From Mesostigma viride (Eukaryota > Streptophyta > Mesostigmatophyceae > Mesostigmatales > Mesostigmataceae): a stretch of 64,000 nucleotides of DNA. The DNA lies in contig RPFO01000072.1 in NCBI GenBank assembly GCA_009746045.1, positions 79,001 through 143,000 of the forward strand, read 5' to 3'. The position numbers and the translations under genes were made by a program. The notes under the pieces are model-generated. The model searched no databases, was not told the DNA's origin, and was given only the letters and a program-made list of their open reading frames with translations. Positions 30,391 through 43,157 of the stretch are shown piece by piece; within the stretch, counting starts at the first letter, position 1, and the number at the start of each line of letters is the position of its first letter.

Positions 30391-33235
30391 TCCTAAGCGT
30401 GTATCCTTAGCGTGTATCCTTAGCGTGTATCCTTAGCGTGTATCCTTAGCGTGTATCCTTAGCGTGTATCCTTAGCGTGTATCCTTAGCGTGTATCCTTA
30501 GCGTGCATCCTTAGCGTGCATCCTTAGCGTGTATCCTTAGGGTGTATCCTTAGCGTGTATCCTTAGGGTGTATCCTTAGCGTGCATCCTTAGCGTGTATC
30601 CTTAGCGTGCATCCTTAGCGTGTATCCTTAGCGTGTATCCTCAGCGTGTATCCTTAGCGTGTATCCTTAGCGTGTATCCTTAGCGTGTATCCTTAGCGTG
30701 TATCCTTAGCGTGCATCCTTAGCGTGTATCCTTAGCGTGCATCCTTAGCGTGTATCCTTAGCGTGTATCCTTAGCGTGTATCCTTAGCGTGCATCCTTAG
30801 CGTGTATCCTTAGCGTGTATCCTTAGCGTGCATCCTTAGCGTGTATCCTTAGTGTGTATCCTTAGCGTGCATCCTTAGCACGCATCCTTAGCGTGTATCC
30901 TTAGGGTGTATCCTTAGCGTGTATCCTTAGCGTGTATCCTTAGCGTGTATCCTTAGCGTGTATCCTTAGCGTGCATCCTTAGCGTGTATCCTTAGCGTGT
31001 ATCCTCAGCGTGTATCCTTAGCGTGCATCCTTAGCATGCATCCTTAGCGTGTATCCTTAGCGTGTATCCTTAGCGTGCATCCTTAGCGTGGATCCTTAGC
31101 GTGTATCCTTAGCGTGCATCCTTAGCGTGTATCCTTAGGGTGTATCCTTAGCGTGTATCCTTAGCGTGTATCCTTAGCGTGTATCCTTAGCGTGTATCCT
31201 TAGCGTGCATCCTTAGCGTGGATCCTTAGCGTGTATCCTCAGCGTGCATCCTTAGCGTGCATTCTTAGCATGTATAATAATAGCGTGTGTCCTTAGCGTG
31301 CATCCTTAGCGTGCATCCTTAGCGTGGATCCTTAGCGTGCATCCTTAGCGTGCATCCTTAGCTTGTATCCTTAGCGTGCATCCTTAGCGTGCATCCTTAG
31401 CGTGCATCCTTAGCGTTTATCCTTAGCGTGTATCCTTAGCGTGTATCCTTAGCGTGCATCCTCAGCGTGTATCCTTAGCGTGCATCCTTAGCGTGCATCC
31501 TTAGCGTGTATCCTTAGCGTGAATCCTTAGCGTGTATCCTTAGCTTGTATCCTTAGCGTGCATCCTTAGCGTGTATCCTTAGCGTGTATCCTTAGCGTGC
31601 ATCCTAACGGTGTATCCTTAGCGTGTATCCTTAGCGTGTATCCTTAGCGTGTATCCTTAGCGTGTATCCTTAGCGTGAATCCTTAGCGTGTATCCTTAGC
31701 GTGTATCCTTAGCGTCTATCCTTAGCGTGTATCCTTAGCGTGCATCCTCAGCGTGTATCCTTAGCATGTATCCTTAGCGTGTATCCTTAGCGTGTATCCT
31801 TAGCGTGCATCCTTAGCGTGTATCCTTAGCGTGTATCCTTAGCGTGTATCCTCAGCGTGTATTCTTAGCGTGCATCCTTAGCGTGCATCATTAGCGTGTA
31901 TCCTTAGCATGTATCCTTAGCGTGTATCCTTAGCGTGTATCCTTAGCGTGTATCCTTAGCGTGTATCCTTAGCGTGTATCCTTAGCGTGCATCCTTAGCG
32001 TGCATCCTCAGCGTGCAGTCTTAGCATGTATAATACTAGCGTGTGTCCTTAGCGTGCATCCTTAGCGTGCGTCCTTAGCGTGCATCCTTAGCGTGTATCC
32101 TTAGCGTGTATCCTTAGCGTGCATCCTAACGGTGTATCCTTAGCGTGTATCCTTAGCGTGTATCCTCAGCGTGCATCCTTAGCGTGTATCCTTAGAGTGC
32201 ATCCTCAGCGTGTATCCTTAGGGTGTATCCTCAGCGTGCATCCTTAGCGTGTATCCTTAGCGTGCATCCTTAGCATGTATCCTTAGCGTGTATCCTTAGC
32301 GTGTATCCTAAGCGTGTATCCTTAGCGTGTATCCTTAGCGTGTATCCTTAGCGTGTATCCTTAGCGTGGATCCTTAGCGTGTATCCTTAGCGTGTATCCT
32401 TAGCGTGTATCCTAAGCGTGTATCCTTAGCGTGCATCCTCAGCGTGTATCCTTAGCGTGTATCCTCAGCGTGTATCCTTAGCGTGTATCCTTAGCGTGCG
32501 TCCTTAGCGTGTATCCTTAGCGTGTATCCTTAGCGTGTATCCTTAGCGTGTATCCTTAGCGTGTATCCTTAGCGTGTATCCTTAGCGTGCGTTCTTAGCG
32601 TGTATCCTTAGCGTGTATCCTTAGCATGTATCCTTAGCGTGTATCCTTAGCGTGTATCCTAAGCGTGTATCCTTAGCGTGCATCCTAAGCGTGTATCCTT
32701 AGCGTGTATCCTTAGCGTGTATCCTTAGCGTGCGTCCTTAGCGTGTATCCTTAGCGTGTATCCTTAGCGTGTATCCTTAGCGTGTATCCTTAGCGTGTAT
32801 CCTCAGCGTGTATCCTTAGCGTGCGTTCTTAGCGTGTATCCTTAGCGTGTATCCTTAGCATGTATCCTTAGCGTGTATCCTTAGCGTGTATCCTAAGCGT
32901 GTATCCTTAGCGTGCATCCTAAGCGTGTATCCTCAGCGTGTATCCTTAGCGTGCATCCTTAGCGTGTGTCCTCAGCGTGTATAATACTAGCGTGTATCCA
33001 CAGCGTGCATCCTAACGGTTTATCCTTAGCGTGTATCCTTAGCGTGTATTCTTAGCATGTATAATAATAGCGTGTGTCCTTAGCGTGCATCCTTAGCGTG
33101 TATCCTTAGCGTGCATCCTCAGCGTGCATCCTTAGCGTGTATCCTTAGCGTGTATCCTTAGCGTGTATCCTCAGCGTGCATCCTCAGCGTGTATCCTCAG
33201 CGTGTATCCTTAGCGTGTATCCTTGTACGCATGTA
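30391..33235. repeat. 13-bp satellite, about 215 copies
   Basis: Unit CGTGTATCCTTAG with frequent T/C variation at position 5 (GTAT / GCAT) and rarer CTCAG, CTAAG and GGTGT forms. A longer variant with TGTATAATAATAG or TGTATAATACTAG recurs near 31,270, 32,025, 32,980 and 33,055. Between about 32,490 and 32,935 the variants repeat with a 234-bp period (18 units), a higher-order repeat. It is not a telomere repeat. No frame stays open because the unit is not a multiple of three. Confidence 0.98.
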
Positions 33236-34950
33236 TCCTAGTTAGCGACTTAGCGTGTATCGGCCTGAGGGTCGCTGGCCAGGTTAGTAGGTAATGTGCT
33301 TACCAATCGGCATATTTTAATAAGCAATATGCTTGACATTTACCTTAGAGTCCGGCAAGTAGTTTGCGTGCGAGCTCGTGCTCGAAGCATCAGCAGCAGG
33401 CAGCATATCATCTTCATGATCACCCTGCTGTGTTGCATTTACTAGTGTGCTCCATGCAGAGGCAGAATAAGCACGCTCAGCCTCCGCAGGTCCACCGGCA
33501 GATCCTGTGTGTGCAGCCGAAAAAAATTCATGTTTGGCACATGTCTAGTATGTATGTTAGGATTTGCTGATGGTAGTATAGTATTGCTCCATGAGCACGT
33601 CCTGACATTGTGAATATAGTTCATCATGCAGGGTGATCTCGCATTCAGCTGTCTTTTTTTCCTCATGAGGCGGCAGGGCTCCAATATTGGGGCCGTACAC
33701 AATCTTGCAGCGAGGCCATTATATATATGATGTCATTATATGGTACCCAGCCAGCTCAGATAAATGCAAGTAGATTACCTAGTAATTCCCTGGTCCATGC
33801 AGCGCTCATGGTTATCCTTCAAACCTTATCATACAATGTCACTAATTAATATTGAATAGAGACAACATTCTTTTATCATGATCATGATGAGATCACGTAT
33901 TGCCTGCAAATTGTACTGCAGGCGCCCTTCGCATGGTGCACATATGCATTGTGCGCACGATGCATGCCTAGTTTAATTCTGACATATACAATCCGATACG
34001 ATGTATAAACATTGACGTGGGGTACGTGAAAGACCTACTCTAGAGAGTAAAAGTGGTACGCAGGTGGGGGCCGGCCGGCCGCGCGGCCATGATACCGAGG
34101 TAACTTTAAAAGGAAATATCGGGGTCATACCGTAACAAGATACCCTATAACTTTCGGCGGCCATTTCGCCATCAAAACAAAGCTGGGTAAGGCAGGCGAA
34201 AAAGATTACCAGCTGGTACACGCATAGGGGAAAGGATGTATCAAAATAAACGAGGTAATTATAAAGGAAGGGTGCCCATAATTAGGTATGTATTCCATAC
34301 TTCCATTCTAACATCCTTCATTCAGAAGCGTCAAGAAACAATCAACGTTTACAGGTAATGAACACGAATACATTATCAAGCACCACGCAGATTCGCGTCA
34401 TTACTGTAGAACAGAGACTACCGGCACGGACAATCCACAGCATCATGCATACAGTACAGGCTAAGAAGAACCAGCGGCCGAATAATGAGGGGCCGGGTCC
34501 CTTGGATCATTCGGAACCTTGCTTGTGTACAAAAATTAGCTTACGTAAGATCGTGATTGAAGTCCCATGATCAGAACCGCCTTGCGCACTCGTGTCAGTG
34601 CTAGCCCGCACGCAGAAAGATGTCGACACGATGAGCAATAATGTCGAGATAAAAGCCACGTGAAGCTTGAATGCATCATGCGCCATTTGAAACGGCCGGG
34701 ACGCTCCTGAGTTACTTGTATGTTGTGGTAATCTGTATCGTTCGGTCAGCCTGAAAATGCTCAAAACTCAAAAGTAGTCTGTAAAGTGTAAGAGTGCTCA
34801 ACAGCTAATCCACGGGGATGGTCGCCCCAACCTTGAATCGGCGTGGGACACAACAACAACAACAACAACAAACTTGAATCGCGATGGAGGCAACCTTGTT
34901 ACCTGAGCAGTCAAGACCTCGAGCGTGGCGATCTGGGTAATATAGTTGAT
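33236..34950. other. Gene-free stretch
   Basis: No coding region supported. An AAC-rich run (34,850-34,872) precedes the tandem duplications. Confidence 0.45.
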
Positions 34951-35199
34951 AAAGGTTTCTTGCGTTCGATCCTGGGGTGTAGAAGCTCCAGTGACCCCGC
35001 CGGTTCGCAAAAGGTACATAAGTGATCCCACCGGTTCGCAAAAGGTATCTGGGTAATACACTCATGATCGGATCTTTGGCGTCGTTCAGTTGTACAGCTG
35101 TAAAGGTTTCTTGCGTTCGATCCTGGGGTGTAGAAGCTCCAGTGACCCCGCCGGTTCGCAAAAGGTACATAAGTGATCCCACCGGTTCGCAAAAGGTAC
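34951..35199. repeat. 98-bp direct duplication, two copies
   Basis: Copies at 34,951-35,048 and 35,102-35,199 are nearly identical (TTCTTGCGTTCGATCCTGGG, CCGGTTCGCAAAAGG occurring twice in each). About 53 unique bases separate them. Confidence 0.85.
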
Positions 35200-35215
35200 A
35201 GTACAGGGCAGTTGC

Positions 35216-36005
35216 AGGCAGTACAGGCCACCGGCGCGTTTACACTGTATAAACTCAACACAACTCAACTCAACGCTAACAGGGATGTGTCAGGTATGTG
35301 GATCAAACGGCTGACCCTGCTGAACAGATTCGTGTCAAATCCCGAAACAGATCCTACAATGCGGCTGGGAACCAACTTCTTTGGCGACCTTGGCCTTCCC
35401 CTCCATGTCCGATAACCTTGGGCACAGCCGTTTTTACGGATAACCGGGCATGAACCGGGCGTGGGAAACTGGAAATATATTAAATTTCCCACGCTGACAG
35501 GCCACCGGCGCGTTTACACGCGTTTAAACTCAACTCAACGCTAACAGGGATGTGTCAGGTATGTGGATCAAACGGCTGACCCTGCTGAACAGATTCGTGT
35601 CAAATTCAGAAACAGATCCTACACTGCGACTGGGAACCGACTCAAACGGCTGGCCCTACTGAACAGATTCGTGTCAAATCCCGAAACAGATCCTACATTG
35701 CGACTGGGAACCGACTTCTTTGGCGACCTTGGCCTTCCCCTCCATGTCCGATAACCTTGGGCACAGCCGTTTTTACGGATAACCGGGCATGAACCGGGCG
35801 TGGGAAACTGGAAATATATTAAATTTCCCACGCTGACAGGCCACCGGCGCGTTTACACGCGTTTAAACTCAACTCAACGCTAACAGGGATGTGTCAGGTA
35901 TGTGGATCAAACGGCTGACCCTGCTGAACACAGATTCGTGTCAAATCCTGAAAGAGATCCTACACTGCGACTGGGAACCGACTCAAACGGCTGGCCCTGC
36001 TGGGA
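35216..36005. repeat. 339-bp tandem repeat, 2.3 copies
   Basis: Copies start at about 35,223, 35,502 and 35,841, the third cut short before the inverted-repeat element. Each holds CAGGCCACCGGCGCG, CTAACAGGGATGTGTCAGG and an internal near-duplicate around GATTCGTGTCAAAT. The first two end in a hairpin, GCGTGGGAAA / TTTCCCACGC (35,459-35,494 and 35,798-35,834). Confidence 0.85.
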
Positions 36006-36022
36006 AATATTTTTTTGAGCTT

Positions 36023-39000
36023 TTGACAGATCTGAAAAGTTAGGGCCCGAAAAATACAGATGGCTAGGCGTATATGCAGATCTGTTTTTTTATTCCAGAT
36101 CTGTACGTAAACTCCGACGTAATGCCCTTACGTCTTCGAGACTCGTCCCGGGCCATGCATGCGGGCGGTGCGGCACAAATACCTGAAAATTAGCCAAAAT
36201 TAGTCAGCCATGGTTTTAAAAGTAAGCTAATGGAATTTTAAGGCATGCTAAAACCAGTCCTGAAAAGCTAGCAGCCCAGTTTTATCGCGTGTAGATTGTT
36301 TGATTTCTCGACATTTTGTTCGGACGCGAGTGCATTATCACGGGAAGCATTACGATTGGTAGGCAACGATGTCGACGTACGTGAAGCCTCTGCTCTATGA
36401 CGGGAAGGCATCTGGCGTTGCTGCAACTGGAATCAGGCCAGTGCCATGTTCGGCACCGTGCACGCGGAAATAAGGCGCCGTCACGTTAGATAGCACTGCT
36501 GAGGACGAGCTGCGCCTGCCTGCCCATAGTTACCGAGTTTTTCTCGCATCGCACTGCATTATTGCTGGCCAGACTTTGCTGCCTTTATGCCCGACAGATT
36601 GGTTCACGAACCGTTTTAATTTGCTGCGTGCGTGGCTCCTGCCCTTCCATGGCAATGTTTGCAATTTCGCACTTTTTCGTTGTGATTGTTGGCACATACT
36701 ACATAGCCATGCACATGACATACTGCATGAAGGTCGCAAAGTTAGGTATAGTTTCTGCTTGTAAATCCTGACGTTATTGCTTCACACACGCTTCCTTGCA
36801 ATGAAGGCCCTGGCCGAAGCTCGTTGCTTGCCAAAGCCTTCCTGTGTTGAACAGCGGTTCTCAGTGGGCACATGAAAGAGACGTTGCCAGGCATTGTAAG
36901 ATTTCCAACCACACGCTTGTCCTGTAACCATGCAATTCATTCCATTTGCGTTATGAAGCTGGCAGCTTGTGAGCCTGCAACCATTAATTGCAGTTTGGCA
37001 CATGTTACAACAAGTAGGCTCCTTGAATTTAGGCTGCTTTCTCGCTTATTTTTGCTGATGCTACAGGCAACTTTGGACTTTACACGAACTTGAGTCCCAC
37101 CCGCATCCAGCCCCCCCAATCATCCATCCACTCCGTCCCTACCCACCCAATTATACCACCGTCTTCCCGCCCACTCTTGAACTAATCAGCCCAACCCCCC
37201 AGCCCAAGACACAGGCAAATGCCCATGTAGCCACCCATGTGCGTGTGCAAAGAGACACTCAACTAGCTAGGCTGCATATACGTGCCATGGGGGCATAACA
37301 GGTGCATGGGCGCAGGTGCACATGCAGGCCCGCAGGCATGCACACAAGCAGGCAGACAGGCTGACAGATGGGTGGGCAGTAGGCGGGTGGCAGACATGCA
37401 GGCGGGCAGGCGGGAGGATGGGCAGAACGTTGGGTGGACAGGCGAGTAAGAAGGTCGTTGGGTCCAAGCAACCAGTTTATTGGTGATGGATTAATGTATG
37501 TGGCGCATGTGTGCAAGTCTGCCTGTGTTTGTGTGGGATTGTATGCATGTGCACGTGTGCTCGTGGGTGTGTGCACATTTGTGTGCATGTGTGTTCTGAC
37601 GACGATGTGTGTGTTAGTGTGTGCGCATGTGTTAGCGTGCATGTGCGCACGTGGGTGTGTGCATGTGTGCATGTGTGCATGTGTGCGTGTGTGCGTGTGT
37701 GCATGTGTGCATGTGTGCGTGTGTGCATGTGTGTATGTGTGCATGTGTGTATGCGTGCGTGTGTGCATGTGTGTGTGTGTGCGTGTGTGCATGCGTGCAT
37801 GTGTGCATGTGTGCATGTGTGCATGTGTGTATGTGTGTGCGTGTGTGCATGTGTGTGTGAACATTTGTGTGCATGTGTAGTATGTGGGCGTGTGTGTGTG
37901 AACATTTGTGTGCATGTGCAGTATGTGGGCGTGTGTGTGTGTGAATGTGTGTGTGCTGGGGGGTAGGATGGATAGGGAAAACAAAGAGTGAAAAATGCAA
38001 GGTGTGGGGGAGTTCAATGTTTCACCTCGCGGCAAAAGTCATTGTGCCTGCCGCGTGTATTGACAAGCAGCTGTGGGCACGGTTGCAGCAAGTGAGTACA
38101 CGCCAAGGGCCTAGACGGTTCATGCACTAGCACACAGCCAATGGGACGAAACATCTGCACATATAACTTGGGTTCATCAATTCTGCACATTACCGGCTTG
38201 GGTTCATCAACTGAATTCTGCACCTTACACTTGCATGGCTCATGGTTTCAATCGCTGCTCAATTGACAGAAAATGCACAGGCCATCAACATTCAGATATG
38301 TTAATCCTGAAAAGCGACCTTCCACACCAGGAGAATGAAGGTCGATGCTGCTTTGACGCATGAGCCTAATCCACGTGCTCTCGGAGGTCTCCACCTCGGC
38401 AGGAGCACCTGCAGGCGTCGTGGCTCGCTTACCTCAAGCAATATGCGCATGCTGAAAGCTACCGGGGTCTATGCAGAGTTACATTATCGGCCCGGACAAA
38501 GCACATCTTTCTCGGCAACGAAGCTCTGAGCAGCGCTATATTGTCGTGGCCGGACTTCAATGTCGCCATTAAAATGTCAAAAGCTGTTTGATTCGTCCAA
38601 GGAAAATGCGTGCATGGTAGACAGATAATAAGATGCCCGGGCGTATAGACATGACAAGCAACTGCTTAGATGGCGCTCCTCGCGTTTTCCCTCGACTCAG
38701 TTCGTAATGGCGCCTAATCCAATGCAGCAAATGCACATGGGTGTGACCAGAATACAGAGCCTAGTGCACGCGGCATTATTGTTTGGTCTGTCGCACAATT
38801 GCTGTTGTGTTTGCAATTATTCTGCTCGCTAAGATGCAGGATTAGCTTCGGCTTGATTTCTTAATTACCCTCGTGTGCAGGTCATACGGCTGACATTCCT
38901 CTAGCTTTCGTACAGTAGCCATGGCTGAATTTTGCTTCCAGGTACTGAACAAGTGAACACGGCCTGCACCTCGACCCCCGAAGACGTAAAGGCATTACGT

Positions 39001-39094
39001 CGGAGTTTACGTACAGATCTGGAATAAAAAAACAGATCTGCATATACGCCTAGCCATCTGTATTTTTCGGGCCCTAACTTTTCAGATCTGTCAA
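36023..39094. mobile_element. 3.07-kb non-autonomous element with 116-bp inverted ends
   Basis: 36,023-36,138 and the reverse complement of 38,979-39,094 agree at 115 of 116 bases (one C/T difference), starting TTGACAGATCTGAAAAGTTA. Each end contains three CAGATCTG palindromes. The inside holds a TG-rich microsatellite and unique-looking DNA but no transposase-like frame, so movement would need a partner. No target-site duplication is visible next to the ends, so the true termini may differ slightly or a flank was lost. The superfamily cannot be assigned; long inverted ends would suit a Mutator-like or similar DNA transposon. Confidence 0.75.
37490..37965. repeat. (TGTGTGCA)-type microsatellite
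   Basis: Imperfect TGTGTGCATGTG array with GTGTGTATG and GTGCGTG variants, lying inside the 3.07-kb inverted-repeat element. Cys/Val or His/Thr frames across it are artefacts. Confidence 0.95.
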
Positions 39095-39221
39095 CACCCC
39101 CGAGAGTTAATAACTCACCCCCGGATCAGAAGCCTGAGGCCCGGTCTAATCCGAGTCCTCCTAATTCGCACTAATTCGTCACCATATGTGGAAAGGCTCT
39201 AATAAGTTACCTAAAACCGAA

Positions 39222-39420
39222 CGAGTTTTTGTAAACATCAGACACTGATTTCTTCAGACGATGCACAAGGCTGGGCGCGGCGCAGCGTGCGCAAGGCTGG
39301 CGTGCGCAAGGCTGGGGAGTGCGCGAGGCTGGGAGTGCGCAAGGCTGGGAGTGCATCGTGGCTGGGCGCGGCGCGGCAGCGTGCGCAAGGCTGGCGCGTA
39401 AAACTGCAAACGACGTAAAT
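39222..39420 (+). repeat. Left terminal inverted repeat of the MULE
   Basis: Starts CGAGTTTTTGTAAACATCAG. It contains about seven subrepeats of the form GTGCGCAAGGCTGG spaced 14-17 bases apart, likely binding sites for the transposase (inference). One extra subrepeat near 39,350-39,366 is absent at the other end. Ends near GCGTAAAACTGCAAACGACG. Confidence 0.9.
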
Positions 39421-40126
39421 CGTATCGGCTGCCTTTGGACTTAGCCGAATTTCGTCGTCGATGCGAGTGGTGATGGCCGTTTAGATCTTAGTTTTTAACC
39501 CGACGGGTTTCCTTATGATGCGTTCAAAATGGCAGCTGATGGCATGATTACTTAACATGTGGCGCGCGCAAAGAGCCTGTAGTCGTGCAGTTTACCCTCA
39601 ATAATCAATCAATCTGAGTCTCGAGTCCACGTTGGAGTCCACTGACCCCCCCGACTAGAATTTCCGACCCCCAATGTTGCACGCAAGCTATGCCTGCCAT
39701 GCTTTTTCTATTTCCTAACACCCACAGTTGGGGGATCATAGTCATTGACAATTTCTCCCCGTTGCTTTTTATGCTGCATATCCAACTATATCTGAGTAAG
39801 AGGGGTCGAGCGGATGACGCCGACATGGTTTGCATATACCTTCATAGTGGCTTCAAATCGTCATATTCTTGAAGCGCGGTCAGTTCAGCCCACAGAACCT
39901 TACGTACGTCTTACCAAGGTACATGCACGGTGGGGACGCGGTCGGCCGGTCGGGGTTTGCCTGCTTTCTTTACCCAACCAGGGACATGTTCGTGATTTTC
40001 TTGCAGCGCTGGAAGATCAGTCCCGGGAAGAACCGCCTGCGACCCCTGGACCGTTCCGTTCCAACGATACCTGTGACTCTTCAGCATCAACGGTACGAAT
40101 AGCACGAACCCGCCCACGTGCTTGGC
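39421..40126. other. Left internal part of the MULE, no clear gene
   Basis: No recognised coding region. A possible small exon on the plus strand (acceptor TTTTCTTGCAG at about 40,006, donor CAACG-GTACGA at about 40,091) has no partner. Confidence 0.35.
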
Positions 40127-41498
40127 CGCCATACCCGTTCCTAGTCATGCCATGCTCCTTCCTAGTCATGCCATGGTCGTTCCGAGTCATGCCATGGTCG
40201 TTCCTAGTCATGTCACTCCCGTTCCTAGTCATGCCATTAATTAATTAATTAATTAAAATGATAGCTCCGTTGGGAGCATATGTAACACATAGCCCTGAGA
40301 AAAGGGCATCTATGGGTTTGTAATACAATCAGGGCTACAACCTGCAGGTGGAGGATGTACAACTGTCACCTGCTCTGGGTGCACAAGGTGCACCTGCACC
40401 GCCATGATGGTTCATGCCTCCTTAACAAGCACAGGCACCCAGGGGGGGGCTTGAGGAGAGGGCCTAGAAGGCCTGCATGACATATGGGGTGGAGGGTATG
40501 TGGCTAGGCTATAGCTGGTGTACACATGGCATCTCAGCAGAGAGTAACTCCCTGCATAGGCATCGCATGGCTAAATTCTTAATGCATCATCCATGGGAGG
40601 TCCCATTGTAGGCTGGGCGCGGCTAAATACTGAAAGCATCATCCATGGGGGCCATTATGGGCGCACATGCGCGTGGGCCACGTCATGCCATACCCGTTCC
40701 TAGTCATGCCATGGCCGTTCCTAGTCATGCCATGGTCGTTCCGAGTCATGCCATACCCGTTCCTAGTCATGCCATGCCCGTTCCTAGTCATGCCATACTC
40801 GTTACTAGTCATGCCATGCCCGTTCCTAGTCATGCCATACCCGTTCCTAGTCATGCCATACCCGTTCCTAGTCATGCCATACCCGTTCCTAGTCATGCCA
40901 TGCCCGTTCCTAGTCATGCCATGGCCGTTCCTAGTCATGCCATGCCCGTTCCTAGTCATGCCACACCCGTTCCTAGTCATGCCATGCCCGTTCCTAGTCA
41001 TGCCATACCCGTTCCTAGTCATGCCATACCCGTTCCTAGTCATGCCATACCCGTTCCTAGTCATGCTGTACACGCTCCTAGTCATGCCACACCCGTTCCT
41101 AGTCATGCCATACCCGTTCCTAGTCATGCCATGGTCGTTCCGAGTCATGCCATACCCGTTCCGAGTCATGACATACTCATTCCTAGTCATGCCATACCCG
41201 TTCCTAGTCATGCTGTACCCGTTCCTAGTCATGCCATGGTCGTTCCGAGTCATGCCATACCCGTTCCGAGTCATGACATACTCATTCCTAGTCATGCCAT
41301 ACCCGTTCCTAGTCATGTTGTACACGTTCCTAGTCATGCCACACCCGTTCCTAGTCATGCCATGCCCGTTCCTAGTCATGCCATGCTCTTTCCTAGTCAT
41401 GCCATACCTGTTCCTACTTCCTAGTCATGCCATACCCGTTCCTAGTCATGCTGTACACGTTCCTAGTCATGCCATGCCCGTTCCTACTCATGTCATGG
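40127..41498. repeat. 21-bp minisatellite in two blocks
   Basis: A small block (40,127-40,235) and a large one (40,683-41,498) of a 21-bp unit containing ATGCCATACCCGTTCCTAG, with ATGG / ATGC / TGTA variants. About 440 bp of other sequence separate them. The unit is seven codons (MPYPFLV in one frame, MTRNGYG in the opposite), giving spurious frames of more than 250 codons on both strands. Confidence 0.95.
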
Positions 41499-43157
41499 TT
41501 TTTACCTGTATGTCCTCTGCCCTTGGTGCCAGCGTTCTGTGAGCACCTCAATGTATGGTCTGTCGTGAGAACAATAATGGCAGTCTAGCCAACGTCGATA
41601 CGTTCGAGTTGGGCTCATAGTTAGTTGGTTGTTGTCGACCCACACAATAGCTGTTGCTTGTGTTAATTGGGAAATGTGTTTTATTGCAGCTGAACATGTA
41701 TCAAGCTTCATTGCAATCTAGCTGTCGCGAACGATTCCTCTAAATCATCTTTAGTGGTGATAGGTACCATTCGAGTGCCAACGGTGGAGACGTACAGGTT
41801 CTCACATAGAGGTGGGTTAACTCGTAACAGTGCTATCAATTGCGTGCGATAAGAACGTGACTGCACCACGTGAACAAGAGACAATTATCAATATTATAAT
41901 TAACAAACATCACGTGAGCATTATTAAGTTTACATCATTTGCAGGTTGTTGCTTAGCACGCTTATAGACCATGTACCCCCTCTCACGGACATTTAATTAA
42001 TTAATTAATACCACGTGACTGCGTGAGCAGTATCCTCATGAAGGGAATGGATGACATGCGAAAGAAACTATCTAAGCACGGGTAGCAGGATTGTGGGCCC
42101 CGCGGCCGGTGGCACTGTGCCGACCGTAGCGGGTTACCCGAGGTGCCCCTACCGGACATTAATTAATTAATTAATAGACACGTGACTGCGTCACGTGAGC
42201 ATAAGTCCTCAGTGGGAGGGGAACATGGGATGGAATGGATGGTATAAGCTATCTAGGTCCTAGTTACAGGGGTGTGGGCACCGCGGCCCGAATCGCTATG
42301 AATGCCATACTTGGTCACACGCGGAGCCCCCACAGACTTGGGGGTGGTCTCCTTCATCACTACTTGCCATCTATCCTTGCGCACCATCTGCCTTAATATT
42401 ACAGACTACCGGACATGTGTTACGTGATCTCCCAACGGAGTAACGCTTCAATTCAATGCAACTAATACGTTAGACAGTATAATATTATCGTGACATGCAT
42501 CACGTGAGCATAATGAATGCAATATCAAAGCGACTACCGGCGCAGGCCAGAAATCTGGAGAATATGTCAATATCAACAAGTACTAGGAGCATAGAGTGTA
42601 CGCATTATGACTGTCCTGGTTAGCCTTGTACTCAGACCCTACGTGGATCATGCCACGACAAATGAGGGTCGTACACACAACTCTTGGTTTAGCTCCGAGA
42701 CCATGCAGTCATTGGCAAACTTTGGAATTACCTCTTTCTCGATACTGTGCCAAAATTCCAAAACAAAAGAGGTGGTAGCCCAACATTGCATGTGACGACT
42801 GAAATCACTTTTTAGGTGTTAAAATTATATGAGTAAATATTTTAATCCATTAATTCATGCTCCATGCATCACCATCCCACCAGCATTTTGTATTGAAATT
42901 CATGACTAAGGTGTAGATGAATTGGAAAACGTTGAGAGCACTGTTTATCAAACCCAAATCAATCACAATTGAATTATGAACATGTTATGTTGTCTCTTTG
43001 ATGTTGCTAAAATGAAAATGCAATTATTTTATCCATGCTTTAATACAATAACAACATTTTAACTCATCCGCCGGACATGGCACCACCCAAGGGCAGCTAT
43101 CTCGTGACCGAGTGGTACAATGGACAAGGCTGGGATGGACTAATTGAAGGGGATGAA
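41499..43157. other. Internal MULE region with CACGTG cluster, no gene
   Basis: No protein-like frame. Six CACGTG sites (41,867; 41,911; 42,012; 42,179; 42,192; 42,501) lie within 640 bp, several in the form CACGTGAGCAT. Two tracts of TTAATTAATTAATTAA (about 41,993 and 42,159) each follow CGGACAT; a third lies at 40,238. Confidence 0.6.

Noticed and set aside
30391-33235. Telomere or interstitial telomere array
   Set aside because: The 13-bp unit CGTGTATCCTTAG contains CCTTAG but matches no known telomere motif and is not at a contig end.
30391-33235. CRISPR-like array
   Set aside because: Units abut without spacers, the region is eukaryotic, and no cas genes are present.
36023-39094. Target-site duplication for the 3.07-kb element
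   Set aside because: No matching bases directly outside the two ends could be found at lengths 2-11.
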